A stretch of 52,451 bases of DNA from an uncultured Victivallis sp. (lineage in GTDB: Bacteria > Verrucomicrobiota > Lentisphaeria > Victivallales > Victivallaceae): NCBI GenBank assembly GCA_944389815.1, contig CALXNS010000094.1, positions 1-52,451 on the forward strand, read 5' to 3'. Numbering within the stretch: position 1 is the first letter of the stretch; each line of letters begins with the position of its first letter. Below, piece by piece: positions 26,879 to 35,503 of the stretch. The notes below the pieces were generated by a model, which ran no database searches, had not been told where the DNA came from, and saw nothing but the letters and a program-made list of their open reading frames with translations. A program made the position numbers and the translations under genes.

Positions 26879-26936
26879 GCCGCCGCGGCGGCGGTGAGTG
26901 GAACAGGCGGCGCGGCGAGAGGCGGACGGTCTCTCG
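26879..26936 (+). other. Hairpin-rich stretch after the fabZ gene
   Basis: The 112-bp region between the fabZ and GH2 genes holds a perfect 14-bp palindrome (26879-26892) and a 6-bp stem CGAGAG/CTCTCG (26916-26921 with 26931-26936). The closest T-run starts about 22 bases later, too far for a standard terminator. It may weaken read-through from the lipid A genes. Confidence 0.35.
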
Positions 26937-26984
26937 GAGGCGGTTTCATTCAGAAGTTGTTTTTTACCGGAAAAGGGGGGGAGC

Positions 26985-29510
26985 TTGAGTGATTTTCTGT
27001 CGTTGAACGGCGTATGGTTTCTGACGTACGCCGAGGGGGGCCAGTTGAGCTGGCCGGATGAGTTTTCCCAGACGGAGCCGTCGCCCGGCCGTAAGCTGCT
27101 GGCCGCGGAGGTGCCGTCGCCGATACATCGTGTATTGGAAAAAAACGGATTGCTCGATGATCCGAATTTCGGAATGAATTCTCTCAAAGCCCGATGGGTG
27201 GAGGAGTGCTTCTGGATCTACCGGAGGACGTTTTCCGTACCGGCGGAGGCGTGTTCCGGTACGGCGCATCTGGTGTTCGACCGGCTCGAAATGATCGGCA
27301 GAATCCTGCTCAACGGCGAGGAAGTCGGGCGTTGCGATAATGCGCTGTATCCGGTGCGGATCGATGTTTCCGGGAAGTTGCGCCCGGAAGAAAATACGCT
27401 CGTTGTCGTACTGGAGAGCGGCGTGTTCGCCTATGCCGATCACCCCGGAAAAATCGGCGAGATCGGCGAGACCGGCTGGATGACCAAACGCAACTGGCTG
27501 CGGAAGGCGCAGCATCAGAGCGGCTGGGACTGGCATCCGCGACTGCAGAACATCGGTATTCTCGGCGACGTGCGACTGGAATACGCACCCGGAGCGTTGG
27601 CCGGTCAGATTTCGCTGACGGCCGTCGCCGCGCCGGACCTCGGTTCGGCGGGAGTCCGGGTTGTGGCCGATGCGTATCGCGGAGAGGGACAGTGTGAACA
27701 TGCCACGCTCTCGCTGCGGATCGTCGAAACCGGAGAGTTCGTTGAAAAAGAGGTTGTTCTGCCGGTTGGGCGTTCCCGTTCGGAAGTCGAAGCGACGCTC
27801 AATGCACCGCGCCTCTGGTGGCCGACCGGATGCGGCGAACAGTTCCGCTATACGGCGGAAATCGAATTTCTCGGGAAGCGGACGATCCGCCGTTTCGGGG
27901 TGCGCAAGGTGGAATTCGACCAGTCGGCGCACCCGGAGGAGGGGCGCTATTTCATTTTGAAGATCAACGATCGTCGGGTGTTCTGCAAAGGGGGCAATCT
28001 GGTTCCGGCGGATCTCTATTACAGTGAAGTTGACGGGGCGCGTTACCGGAAACTGGTGGAAATTGCAAAAGAGGCGAATTTCAATCTGCTGCGGATCTGG
28101 GGCGGCGGAATATACATGACTGAAGAGTTCTGCGATGCGTGCGACGAACTCGGGATCATGATCTGGCACGATTTCATTTTCGCCTGCGGCAAATATCCGG
28201 GCGAAGATGTCGAATTCGTCGCCAACGTCCGCAGAGAGGCGGAGTTTGTCGTTCGCGAACTGGGCAGTCACCCCGCGCTGGTGGTCTGGTGCGGCAACAA
28301 CGAACTCGAAACCGGAAACTGGAACTGGTATCCGGGGATCACGCGCGTCGGCTGGACCGATCATGCGCTCTTCCATCATGAACTTGCGAAAATCGTGCAC
28401 GACGAATCGCCGCAGACGTTTTACTGGCCAAGTTCGCCGTATTCGCCGGATTTCCGCAATCCGAACGACCCGCACTGCGGCGACCAGCATCCGTGGACGA
28501 TCGCACTGGAATCGGCCGGCGGCACCGATTTTCGGAATTACCGTCACCGGACGGACCGCTTCCCGAATGAGGGCGGCGTGCTCGGCGCTTCGACGATTCC
28601 GACGCTGCGGCAGTTTCTGCCGGAAAACGAGCGTTATGTGAAATCGTTCTCGTGGGATCATCACGACAATCCATTTGCCCGGCGTGACCTGGAGTGGGGA
28701 AAGCTCGGACACGCTTATGAAACGGTGAAGTTGTGGACCGGGCGCGATCCCTTGAAATTGTCGCTGGAGGAGTACGCGGTTCTCTCCGGATTGCTCCAGG
28801 CGGAGGGTCTGGAGGAGTATATTTCCAACTACCGGCGCCGGATGTATTCGAGCGCGTCGGCGATTTTCTGGATGTACAACGACTCCTGGCCCGTGACCAA
28901 CGGCTGGACGATCATTGATTATTATCTGCGGAGGAAGCTCGCATTTCATCCGGTGCGCCGCGCGTTTGCACCGATTGCCGTCGTGATCGTGGCGGAAGGT
29001 GGACGTGTCACCGTTTACGGCGTGAACGATTCCGACCGGGCCTGGCGCGGTCGGTTGCGTTACGGCATCTTCGGCGTGCGCGGCGGTTTGAAGCTGGATT
29101 GTTCCGCGGCTGCGGAGTTGGCGGGGAATGCGTCAACGGTTCTTGCGCAGTTTCCCCTCTCGGAATGGGAGTCGCGGATCGCTCCGGCAGAGAGCGGCGC
29201 GTTCGCTATTCTGGAGGAAGGGGGGAGCTCTGCGCGGGAGGTGGCTTCGCATCGGCTGTTTTTGAATCGTTTCGGCGAACTGCCGTTCACGAAGACGCCG
29301 GAAATCCGGATGGAGTGCGGAAATGGAATTCTGACGCTGTGCGCGGATTGTTTCGTCTGGAAATTATGTCTGGACGTCGACGGAGAAACCACAATGCCCG
29401 ACAATGCGTTCGATCTGTTTCCCGGAATTCCGAAGCGGCTGGAGTGGAACGGCAATGTTGCACCGGTGATTCGCTGGTCCGGCAATTTGTTTATGGAAGA
29501 TGGAAGGTGA
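26985..29510 (+). CDS. Glycoside hydrolase family 2, beta-mannosidase-like
   Basis: An 841-residue enzyme of the same GH2 branch as the one at 9138-11375. It begins with LNGVWFLTY of the jelly roll, has the barrel segment RIWGGGIYMTEEFCDACD, the acid/base in CGNNELETGNW and a nucleophile Glu in RFPNEGGVLGAS. No signal peptide. The start is uncertain: TTG 26985 (AGGGGG five bases upstream) matches the family N terminus, whereas a GTG at 26898 would add about 29 residues with no likeness to GH2. The CoA-transferase gene follows after 2 bp. Confidence 0.85.
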   Translation: MSDFLSLNGVWFLTYAEGGQLSWPDEFSQTEPSPGRKLLAAEVPSPIHRVLEKNGLLDDPNFGMNSLKARWVEECFWIYRRTFSVPAEACSGTAHLVFDRLEMIGRILLNGEEVGRCDNALYPVRIDVSGKLRPEENTLVVVLESGVFAYADHPGKIGEIGETGWMTKRNWLRKAQHQSGWDWHPRLQNIGILGDVRLEYAPGALAGQISLTAVAAPDLGSAGVRVVADAYRGEGQCEHATLSLRIVETGEFVEKEVVLPVGRSRSEVEATLNAPRLWWPTGCGEQFRYTAEIEFLGKRTIRRFGVRKVEFDQSAHPEEGRYFILKINDRRVFCKGGNLVPADLYYSEVDGARYRKLVEIAKEANFNLLRIWGGGIYMTEEFCDACDELGIMIWHDFIFACGKYPGEDVEFVANVRREAEFVVRELGSHPALVVWCGNNELETGNWNWYPGITRVGWTDHALFHHELAKIVHDESPQTFYWPSSPYSPDFRNPNDPHCGDQHPWTIALESAGGTDFRNYRHRTDRFPNEGGVLGASTIPTLRQFLPENERYVKSFSWDHHDNPFARRDLEWGKLGHAYETVKLWTGRDPLKLSLEEYAVLSGLLQAEGLEEYISNYRRRMYSSASAIFWMYNDSWPVTNGWTIIDYYLRRKLAFHPVRRAFAPIAVVIVAEGGRVTVYGVNDSDRAWRGRLRYGIFGVRGGLKLDCSAAAELAGNASTVLAQFPLSEWESRIAPAESGAFAILEEGGSSAREVASHRLFLNRFGELPFTKTPEIRMECGNGILTLCADCFVWKLCLDVDGETTMPDNAFDLFPGIPKRLEWNGNVAPVIRWSGNLFMEDGR

Positions 29511-29512
29511 GG

Positions 29513-30829
29513 ATGGCCCGGATGGCGAATAAATGCCGAGAGGTTTCCGCGGATGAAGCGGTTGAGGTGGTGAAGTCCGGCGATTGCATTTATCTCGGAA
29601 GCGCCGGCGCCGTGCCGGGAATTCTGGTGGAGGCGCTCTGCCGTCGCGCGAAAAGGGGCGAATTGAAAAATGTAAAGTTGCGTCATATCCACACCGGCGC
29701 GACGGTTGATTATGCCGGGGCGGAATTTCAGGGGATTTTTGAATCGGAATCGTTTTTCGTCGGAGACAATGTGCGACGTCAGGTTCAGGCGGGGCAGGCG
29801 GATTACATTCCGATTTCGCTGCATGAGACGCAGCATTTGTTCCGTTCTGGGCTGCTGGCGTGCGATGTGGCGATGGTGCAGGTGTCGCTGCCGGATCGAC
29901 ACGGTCGGGTGTCGCTCGGCAGTTCGGTGGATATCGCCCGGGCTGCGGTGGAGTGCGCGAAAGTCGTAATCGCCGTGGAAAATCGTCACGTGCCCTACAC
30001 CTATGGTGACGGCGAGATCGATCGTTCACGGATTGATTTCATCGTCCGGCATGATCGTCCGCTGCATACGGCGGTGTTTCCACCGCCGGATGCAATCGAG
30101 CGCGCGATCGGACGGCATTGCGCGGATCTGGTGGAGGATGGTTCCTGTCTGCAGCTGGGAATCGGCGAAATTCCGAATGCGGTGCTGTCGCAGTTGATGG
30201 ATCGCCGGGATCTCGGAGTTCATACGGAGATGTTCGCCGACGGGCTGCTGCCGCTGGTGGAAGCCGGCGTGATTACGGGCGCACGCAAGAAAATCGATAC
30301 CGGAAAAATCGTGGCGTCGTTTTTGATGGGTTCGCAGCATGTGTATGATTTCGCCTGCCGCAACCGCATGGTGCGGATGCGCGAAGTGGCGTATACGAAC
30401 GATCCCTTCATCATCGCCCGGAATCCCAGGGTCGTGGCGATCAATTCGGCCATCCAGATCGACCTGACCGGTCAGGTTTGCGCCGATTCGATCGGGACGC
30501 GGATGTATTCCGGCGTCGGCGGTCAGCTGGATTTCATTTACGGCGCCGCGCGTTCGGAGGGGGGAAAACCAGTGATCGCGATTCCATCGGTGACCAAGAA
30601 GATGGTGCCGAAAATCGTGCCGATTCTGTCGCCCGGCGCGGGCGTGGTCACGCCGCGGAGCATGGTGCATTATGTCGTGACCGAATACGGCCGGGTAGAT
30701 CTTTACGGGAAATCGCTGCAGCAGCGGGCGAAATTATTGATCAGCATTGCGCATCCGCAGTTCCGGGAGGAGCTGGAACGGGCGGCGGTGGAGCGTTTCG
30801 GGACAGGGTTTCTTCAGCGAAACATCTGA
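29513..30829 (+). CDS. Acetyl-CoA hydrolase/transferase family CoA-transferase
   Basis: A 438-residue CoA-transferase, of the type that moves CoA between acetate and 4-hydroxybutyrate or butyrate. It has LQLGIGEIPNAVLS, the active-site glutamate in VHTEMFADGLLPL, SFLMGSQHVYDF, and GVGGQLDFIYGAA. The family's substrate preference cannot be fixed by these motifs. Start ATG 29513 has GAAGG upstream and lies 2 bp after the GH2 stop; an ATG at 29522 is also possible. Its 3' end overlaps tilS, on the other strand, by 89 bp. Confidence 0.9.
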   Translation: MARMANKCREVSADEAVEVVKSGDCIYLGSAGAVPGILVEALCRRAKRGELKNVKLRHIHTGATVDYAGAEFQGIFESESFFVGDNVRRQVQAGQADYIPISLHETQHLFRSGLLACDVAMVQVSLPDRHGRVSLGSSVDIARAAVECAKVVIAVENRHVPYTYGDGEIDRSRIDFIVRHDRPLHTAVFPPPDAIERAIGRHCADLVEDGSCLQLGIGEIPNAVLSQLMDRRDLGVHTEMFADGLLPLVEAGVITGARKKIDTGKIVASFLMGSQHVYDFACRNRMVRMREVAYTNDPFIIARNPRVVAINSAIQIDLTGQVCADSIGTRMYSGVGGQLDFIYGAARSEGGKPVIAIPSVTKKMVPKIVPILSPGAGVVTPRSMVHYVVTEYGRVDLYGKSLQQRAKLLISIAHPQFREELERAAVERFGTGFLQRNI

Positions 30830-32153
30830 ACACCGCGACCCGGCGGGTTTTTTCCGAAACCGGAGCTGCGGCGCTGTGACGGATGCCGGGCGCCCAAAGA
30901 ATTTCGCCGGAACGTCCGTCGCGGAGGACCGGTGCGGCGAATTCGGCGGGGAGTTTCCGGTCAACGCGCAGTTTCTTGAGCGAAACCGGCGTGCTTCTGC
31001 CGAATGGAACGATTTTGTCTCCGGGATGCCGCGGAGTAAGCCGCAGGAGTTCCGGCAGTCGATCCGCATCGAAACAGGCGGTTTCCAAAGAGAAGTGATC
31101 CGGCAGGCGATCTTCGAGAGAGAAAAGCAGAAGATAGTCATTCCATTCGACCCGGGGTTCATTGCGCCAGCGCCAGACGCGATCCGGTTGTGCCGGCATA
31201 GCGCTCCGGCAGGGCCGGAGCCGGTTGCCGCGAAGTTCGAGAAAAATGTTTCCTCCAAGATCGATCAATCGTTTTTCCGGTGACGTGCTCCGCCATGCGG
31301 ACTTCAAACGTTCGATCATTGCGGCCGTCGGAAGGACGGAGCAGTCGAAGCGATCGCTTAAATAGAATCTCAGGACGCGCGGCAGCATGGCCGGTTCGAG
31401 TTTTTGCCAGAATTCAAGCGGCGTTTCCGCAGTTTCCGCGATGGCTCGATAACGTTTTTCCGCTTCGCTTTCAAGAAATTGCGCATCCAGTTCGAGAACG
31501 TCGAGCGAATGAAGACATCCGGCACGGGCGGCGCTGCTGCGTTCGAACCATTCCCGGAGGAGTTTGTTCCGGAGGAAATTGCGTTCGAAATCAGTCGAAC
31601 CGTTGCTGGCATCGTGAATCCATTGATCGACGCCGCGTTCGCGGAGGAAGTTTTCGATTTCGCTTCTGGAGGAGTTGATAAGCGGCCGCAGAAAGCGGAC
31701 GCCGTCAACCATGGAATATTTCCGCATGCCGGTAAGCCCGGAGGAATTGGAACCGCGCGCGAGGCGCAGAAATAAATTTTCCAGTCGGTCATCACGGTGG
31801 TGTCCGAGCAGAACCGCGCACTTCGTGCGACATCCTGCAAGTTCGCGCCAGCAGCGGAGCCTGGCGTCACGCGCCCGCGCTTCGAGATTGGGTCCGGGAT
31901 GGAGCGCAAGCGGAATCAATCGAAATTCGACGTCGAGCGCTTCTGCGAATTGTCGTGCCATATCCGCTTCGCGGGCGGATTCCGGCCGCAGGCCGTGATC
32001 GAAGTGAACCGCGGTCAAATCGAATCCGAACCGGGAGCGCAGTTCGGCGGCAAGCAGCAGAACTGCGGTGCTGTCTGCGCCGCCCGAAAAACCGACAAAG
32101 AGTTGACCGTTGCGGAAAGGCGTGAAAAGTTCCGCACAAAATTCAAGATTCAT
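30741..32153 (-). CDS. tilS: tRNA(Ile)-lysidine synthase
   Basis: TilS modifies C34 of the tRNA(Ile) CAU anticodon with lysine, an essential step for reading AUA. The 470-residue protein has the PP-loop LFVGFSGGADSTAVLLL, HFDHGLRPES, LLGHHRDDRLENLFLRLARGS and RPLINSSRSEI, then the middle and C-terminal TilS domains. ATG 32153 follows GGAG; the frame upstream is not TilS-like. The last 30 codons overlap the convergent CoA-transferase gene and form a Pro/Ala-rich tail. Confidence 0.95.
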   Translation of the reverse strand: MNLEFCAELFTPFRNGQLFVGFSGGADSTAVLLLAAELRSRFGFDLTAVHFDHGLRPESAREADMARQFAEALDVEFRLIPLALHPGPNLEARARDARLRCWRELAGCRTKCAVLLGHHRDDRLENLFLRLARGSNSSGLTGMRKYSMVDGVRFLRPLINSSRSEIENFLRERGVDQWIHDASNGSTDFERNFLRNKLLREWFERSSAARAGCLHSLDVLELDAQFLESEAEKRYRAIAETAETPLEFWQKLEPAMLPRVLRFYLSDRFDCSVLPTAAMIERLKSAWRSTSPEKRLIDLGGNIFLELRGNRLRPCRSAMPAQPDRVWRWRNEPRVEWNDYLLLFSLEDRLPDHFSLETACFDADRLPELLRLTPRHPGDKIVPFGRSTPVSLKKLRVDRKLPAEFAAPVLRDGRSGEILWAPGIRHSAAAPVSEKTRRVAVFRCFAEETLSRNAPPPPVPAPPGTADAQC

Positions 32154-32180
32154 TTGTAATCGCTCCAGATCGGCTATAAT
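32154..32180 (+). promoter_or_regulatory. Possible promoter of rdgB
   Basis: TATAAT at 32175-32180 is a perfect -10, but the only -35-like hexamer, TTGTAA (32154-32159), is just 15 bp away. It overlaps the tilS promoter. Confidence 0.35.
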
Positions 32181-32206
32181 ATATGTGACATGACACGGAA
32201 AAGCAA
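32178..32206 (-). promoter_or_regulatory. Promoter of tilS
   Basis: TTGCTT (32206-32201), 17-bp spacer, TATATT (32183-32178) on the minus strand. Predicted leader of about 18 nt carrying GGAG. Confidence 0.65.
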
Positions 32207-32221
32207 GGAGAATGTGAAAAG

Positions 32222-32827
32222 ATGGCCTATATCGTTGTCGCGACCCGGAACGCCCACAAGGTGGATGAATACCGCAAATTGCTCGCCGGGCAGAATGTGG
32301 AGTTGAAGTCATTGCTGGATTATCCGGGGTTCCCCGGAGTCGAGGAGACCGGGAAAAGTTTTCGTGAAAATGCGTCGATAAAAGCGCTCGCCGCGTGCCG
32401 TTACTGCGACGTGCCGGCGTTCGCGGATGATTCCGGATTGGAAGTGGAGGCGCTGGACGGTCGCCCGGGAATTTATTCGGCGCGTTACGCCGCGACCGAT
32501 CCGGAACGGATCGCGAAATTGCTGGAGGAACTCAAAGGCGAAAGCAACCGCCGCGCCCGGTTCGTCTGCGCGATTGCGATTGCGATCAACGGCGAGGTGA
32601 TCGAGAGTTTCGAAGGCGAAGTGCGTGGCGTGATCACCGAGGCGCCGCGCGGGGAGGGGGGATTCGGTTATGATCCGGTTTTTCAGCCGGATAATTACGA
32701 TCAGACGTTCGGCGAAATGGATCCCGAATTGAAAAATCGAATCAGTCATCGGGCGGCGGCATTCAAACTGGCGCTTAATTTCGTCGAGGAGGAGATGTCG
32801 GTGTTGAACGATGATTTCGATATCTGA
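32222..32827 (+). CDS. rdgB: Non-canonical purine NTP pyrophosphatase (RdgB/HAM1)
   Basis: Cleans the nucleotide pool by cutting dITP, XTP and related triphosphates to monophosphates. The 201-residue protein shows the full signature: VVATRNAHKVDEY, ETGKSFRENASIKA, FADDSGLEVEALDGRPGIYS, GFGYDPVF and RISHRAAAFK. Normal length. AAGGAG lies 11 bases before the ATG. The divergent tilS gene starts 68 bp upstream. Confidence 0.96.
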   Translation: MAYIVVATRNAHKVDEYRKLLAGQNVELKSLLDYPGFPGVEETGKSFRENASIKALAACRYCDVPAFADDSGLEVEALDGRPGIYSARYAATDPERIAKLLEELKGESNRRARFVCAIAIAINGEVIESFEGEVRGVITEAPRGEGGFGYDPVFQPDNYDQTFGEMDPELKNRISHRAAAFKLALNFVEEEMSVLNDDFDI

Positions 32828-32837
32828 GAAATTATGG

Positions 32838-32866
32838 TTGCATTTTAGCGGAAACGATGGTATAGT
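32838..32866 (+). promoter_or_regulatory. Promoter of the plsC gene
   Basis: TTGCAT (32838-32843), 17-bp spacer, TATAGT (32861-32866), in the 77-bp gap after rdgB. Predicted leader of about 32 nt. Confidence 0.7.
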
Positions 32867-32904
32867 AACCGGAAGTGTGAACAACGTAAACTGAATCGGA
32901 AATC

Positions 32905-33714
32905 ATGGAAAAATCTCCATATCTTTTCCCGGGAGACAGTTACGATACTCCGGAAGATGCTCCGCGTTCGAAGGTGTTCCGTCTGTTGCTCGGGAGTCGA
33001 TGGTATTTTTATTTTTATAATTTCGGTATCTTCGTCCGAACCGGAAGCTGTGCCCGGCGGGGTGGTCTGACCGCGGCTCGGCAGATCGCGTTTTCCAATG
33101 AGAACGTCCGCCTGGTGGAGCGCTGCGGCGGGAAACTGCATCTGCGTGGTTTGGACAATCTACGTGCGCTGAACAATCGCCCGGTGGTGCTGATCGGCAA
33201 TCACATGAGTCTGCTTGAAACGGCGCTTTTTCATGCGCTGATCCGTGAATATGTGGATTTTACGTTCGTCATCAAGCAGTCGCTTATGGATGTGCCGTAT
33301 TTCCGCGAAATCATGCGCGCGCTTGATGCGATTCCGGTGAGCCGCACCAACCCGCGTGAGGATCTGCGCACCGTGCTTCAGGAGGGGAAGTCGCGCCTGC
33401 AAAAAGGACGCTCGGTGGTGATTTTCCCGCAATCGACCCGGAGCGAGGAGTTCGATCCGGAAACATTCAACTCCATCGGGGTCAAACTTGCCAGGGCCGC
33501 CGGCGTTCCGGTGGTTCCGTTTGCGCTGAAAACCGATTTTCTGGCCAACGGTCGTTTTTTGCGTGACATGGGAAAACTTCGTCCGGAACGTGAGATCTGG
33601 TTCGATTTTGCCCCGGCGCGGGCGGTGGAGGGAAACGGTCACGCACAGCAGCAGGAAATTATTGAATTCATTCAGGGGCGGCTCGCCGACTGGCGGGCAA
33701 GGGAGCGCCGCTGA
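32905..33714 (+). CDS. plsC: 1-acyl-sn-glycerol-3-phosphate acyltransferase (PlsC-like)
   Basis: A 269-residue membrane-associated acyltransferase of phospholipid synthesis. Its first catalytic motif is GNHMSLLETALF, reading His100-X4-Glu105, whereas the usual form is His-X4-Asp. The later substrate motif is FPQSTRSEEFDPETF in place of the typical EGTRS. VPVVPFALKTD forms the fourth motif. The glutamate may be normal for this subfamily, but it cannot be checked here. A short hydrophobic stretch near residue 35 (FYFYNFGIFV) could be the membrane anchor. Confidence 0.87.
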   Translation: MEKSPYLFPGDSYDTPEDAPRSKVFRLLLGSRWYFYFYNFGIFVRTGSCARRGGLTAARQIAFSNENVRLVERCGGKLHLRGLDNLRALNNRPVVLIGNHMSLLETALFHALIREYVDFTFVIKQSLMDVPYFREIMRALDAIPVSRTNPREDLRTVLQEGKSRLQKGRSVVIFPQSTRSEEFDPETFNSIGVKLARAAGVPVVPFALKTDFLANGRFLRDMGKLRPEREIWFDFAPARAVEGNGHAQQQEIIEFIQGRLADWRARERR

Positions 33715-33771
33715 GGAGGAAATACAATCGTAACGTTATCGAACGCAATTGGGAAAAAGAGGAAACAGGCA

Positions 33772-35433
33772 ATGGAAAAGTCGATTCCGGAAAAAATGTT
33801 GGCATGGCCGCTTTTCGGTGCGGGGATGGAAAATTTCGGCGTGAACGATCAGCCGTGTGAGATTCCGGTTCCGTCGATCAAGGCAGACGAGCTCCTGGTG
33901 CGGATCGATGCGATCGGTTTGTGTTTTTCGGATGTGAAGCTCATTCGCGCCGGCGAAGAGCATCCGCGGGTGATATCGAAGGATCTCAAGAAGGATCCGA
34001 TCATCCCGGGGCATGAGGCGGTAATGACGGTGGTGAAAGTGGGTGACGCGCTGACGGGAAAATTCGAAGTTGGACAGCGTTACATCATTCAGGCAGACAT
34101 TTATGTGAACGGCAAGGGGTTCGCCTACGGTTACGCGATCAACGGCGGCATGGAGCAGTACAGCGTACTCGATCAGCGGGTTCTCAATGGAGACGAAGGC
34201 TGTTACCTTCTGCCGCTGCCGGACGACATGCCGTCCGGGGTTGCCGCATTGCTGGAACCGTGGACCTGTGTTCAGGCCAGCTACATGATCGAAAACCGGA
34301 CTGCACCGAAAAAGGGCGGCCGCGTCCTGATTGCGGCCGGCGACCGTCAGCTTTATACGGCGGGCCGGGCGCTGGTGGAAGCGCATCCGTCGAGCGTGGT
34401 CGGTTTCGGCTTGTCCCCGGAGGCAGTGACGAAACTCAACGGCGAACTCGGAGTCGAGATGGCGCTGGTGGACGAAATCCCGTCCGGCGTGGAGTTCGAC
34501 GATATTTTCCTCTGCAATCTGCCCAATGAATTCGCGGAGCCGGCGGCGAAGCTCGGCAGCCGCGGGGCGGTGACGAGTTTCATCGGCGATTATACCGGAC
34601 GGAATGGAATGTTCGACGTGGGGCGGATTCATTACGAAGGATTTTTCTATCAGGGCGCGCGGGGGACGGAGCTTTCCGCCGCATACAACCGGAACGTTCG
34701 CAGCACGATGAAGCCCGGCGGTGTCTGCTGGCTTCCGGGCGGCGCCGGCGCGATGGGGCAGATGCACACCCAGCTTGCCGTGGAAAACAAAAACGGCCCG
34801 CGGAAAATTCTGGTGACCGACATGGATTCGGCCCGCATCGCCAATGTGGAAAAACAACTGGCCGATACGATCGCCGATCGTGGCATCGAGTTCAAGGCGG
34901 TCAACCCCTCCAATCTGAGCGCGGAGGAGTTCGACCGGCTGCTGCGTGAATTTGCCCCGGAAGGCTTTGACGATATCATCATGCTCGTGCCGGTGGTTCC
35001 GGTGCTGTGCCAGGCTGCCGGCTATCTCGGGAAAGACGGGTTGATGAACATCTTTGCCGGAATTCCCGCTGGAAAGGAGGGAGCGCTTTCGGTGGAGGGA
35101 ATCGTCAATGACGGTCACCGCTTCATCGGTTCGAGCGGGAGCCGGACGGAACATCTGCGCCATACGCTGCTTCTGGCGGAGAAGGGGGCGTTGAAACCGG
35201 TCACGGCGCTGGCGGCGATCGGCGGGATGAAGTCGTTGAAGAAGGGCTTGGAGGCGGTGATCGCGGCGAAGTTCCCTGGGAAGACGGTGATTTTCCCGAA
35301 CTGCCCGGATATGCCGCTTACGCCGGTGAGCGAATTGACAAAGCTCTCGGACAAGATCGCCGGAACATTGGATTGCGCCGGATATTATACGATGGCGACG
35401 GAGGACGAACTGAACGCGAAGTTCGGGAAGTGA
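33772..35433 (+). CDS. Oversized zinc-binding dehydrogenase (MDR superfamily)
   Basis: A 553-residue alcohol/sugar dehydrogenase-like protein; ordinary members are 340-370. The N-terminal catalytic domain has Cys51 in GLCFSD, GHE at residues 80-82 and EPWTCVQASY, so catalytic zinc binding is likely. The usual four-cysteine structural zinc lobe is missing. Between about residues 180 and 315 there is an extra alpha/beta stretch, and the dinucleotide-binding fold appears later, at GGAGAMG near residue 325. The substrate is unknown; MDR relatives act on polyols and sugar phosphates. AGAGG lies upstream of the ATG. Confidence 0.8.
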   Translation: MEKSIPEKMLAWPLFGAGMENFGVNDQPCEIPVPSIKADELLVRIDAIGLCFSDVKLIRAGEEHPRVISKDLKKDPIIPGHEAVMTVVKVGDALTGKFEVGQRYIIQADIYVNGKGFAYGYAINGGMEQYSVLDQRVLNGDEGCYLLPLPDDMPSGVAALLEPWTCVQASYMIENRTAPKKGGRVLIAAGDRQLYTAGRALVEAHPSSVVGFGLSPEAVTKLNGELGVEMALVDEIPSGVEFDDIFLCNLPNEFAEPAAKLGSRGAVTSFIGDYTGRNGMFDVGRIHYEGFFYQGARGTELSAAYNRNVRSTMKPGGVCWLPGGAGAMGQMHTQLAVENKNGPRKILVTDMDSARIANVEKQLADTIADRGIEFKAVNPSNLSAEEFDRLLREFAPEGFDDIIMLVPVVPVLCQAAGYLGKDGLMNIFAGIPAGKEGALSVEGIVNDGHRFIGSSGSRTEHLRHTLLLAEKGALKPVTALAAIGGMKSLKKGLEAVIAAKFPGKTVIFPNCPDMPLTPVSELTKLSDKIAGTLDCAGYYTMATEDELNAKFGK

Positions 35434-35461
35434 TGTGAATTATTGATGATGGAGCGGGCGT

Positions 35462-35494
35462 CGCGCCGGTTGAAAAGAGAGGAATTCCGGCGCG
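35462..35494 (+). other. Stem-loop in the lptD leader
   Basis: CGCGCCGG (35462-35469) pairs perfectly with CCGGCGCG (35487-35494) across 17 nt, ending 9 bases before the lptD start. There is no U-run. It could affect ribosome access or mark the end of the previous transcript. Confidence 0.35.
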
Positions 35495-35503
35495 GCTGAG
35501 AAC

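Noticed and set aside
26964..28949. 661-codon open frame on the minus strand
   Set aside because: Antisense to the GH2 gene at 26985; no motif, and the opposite strand has intact GH2 active-site residues.
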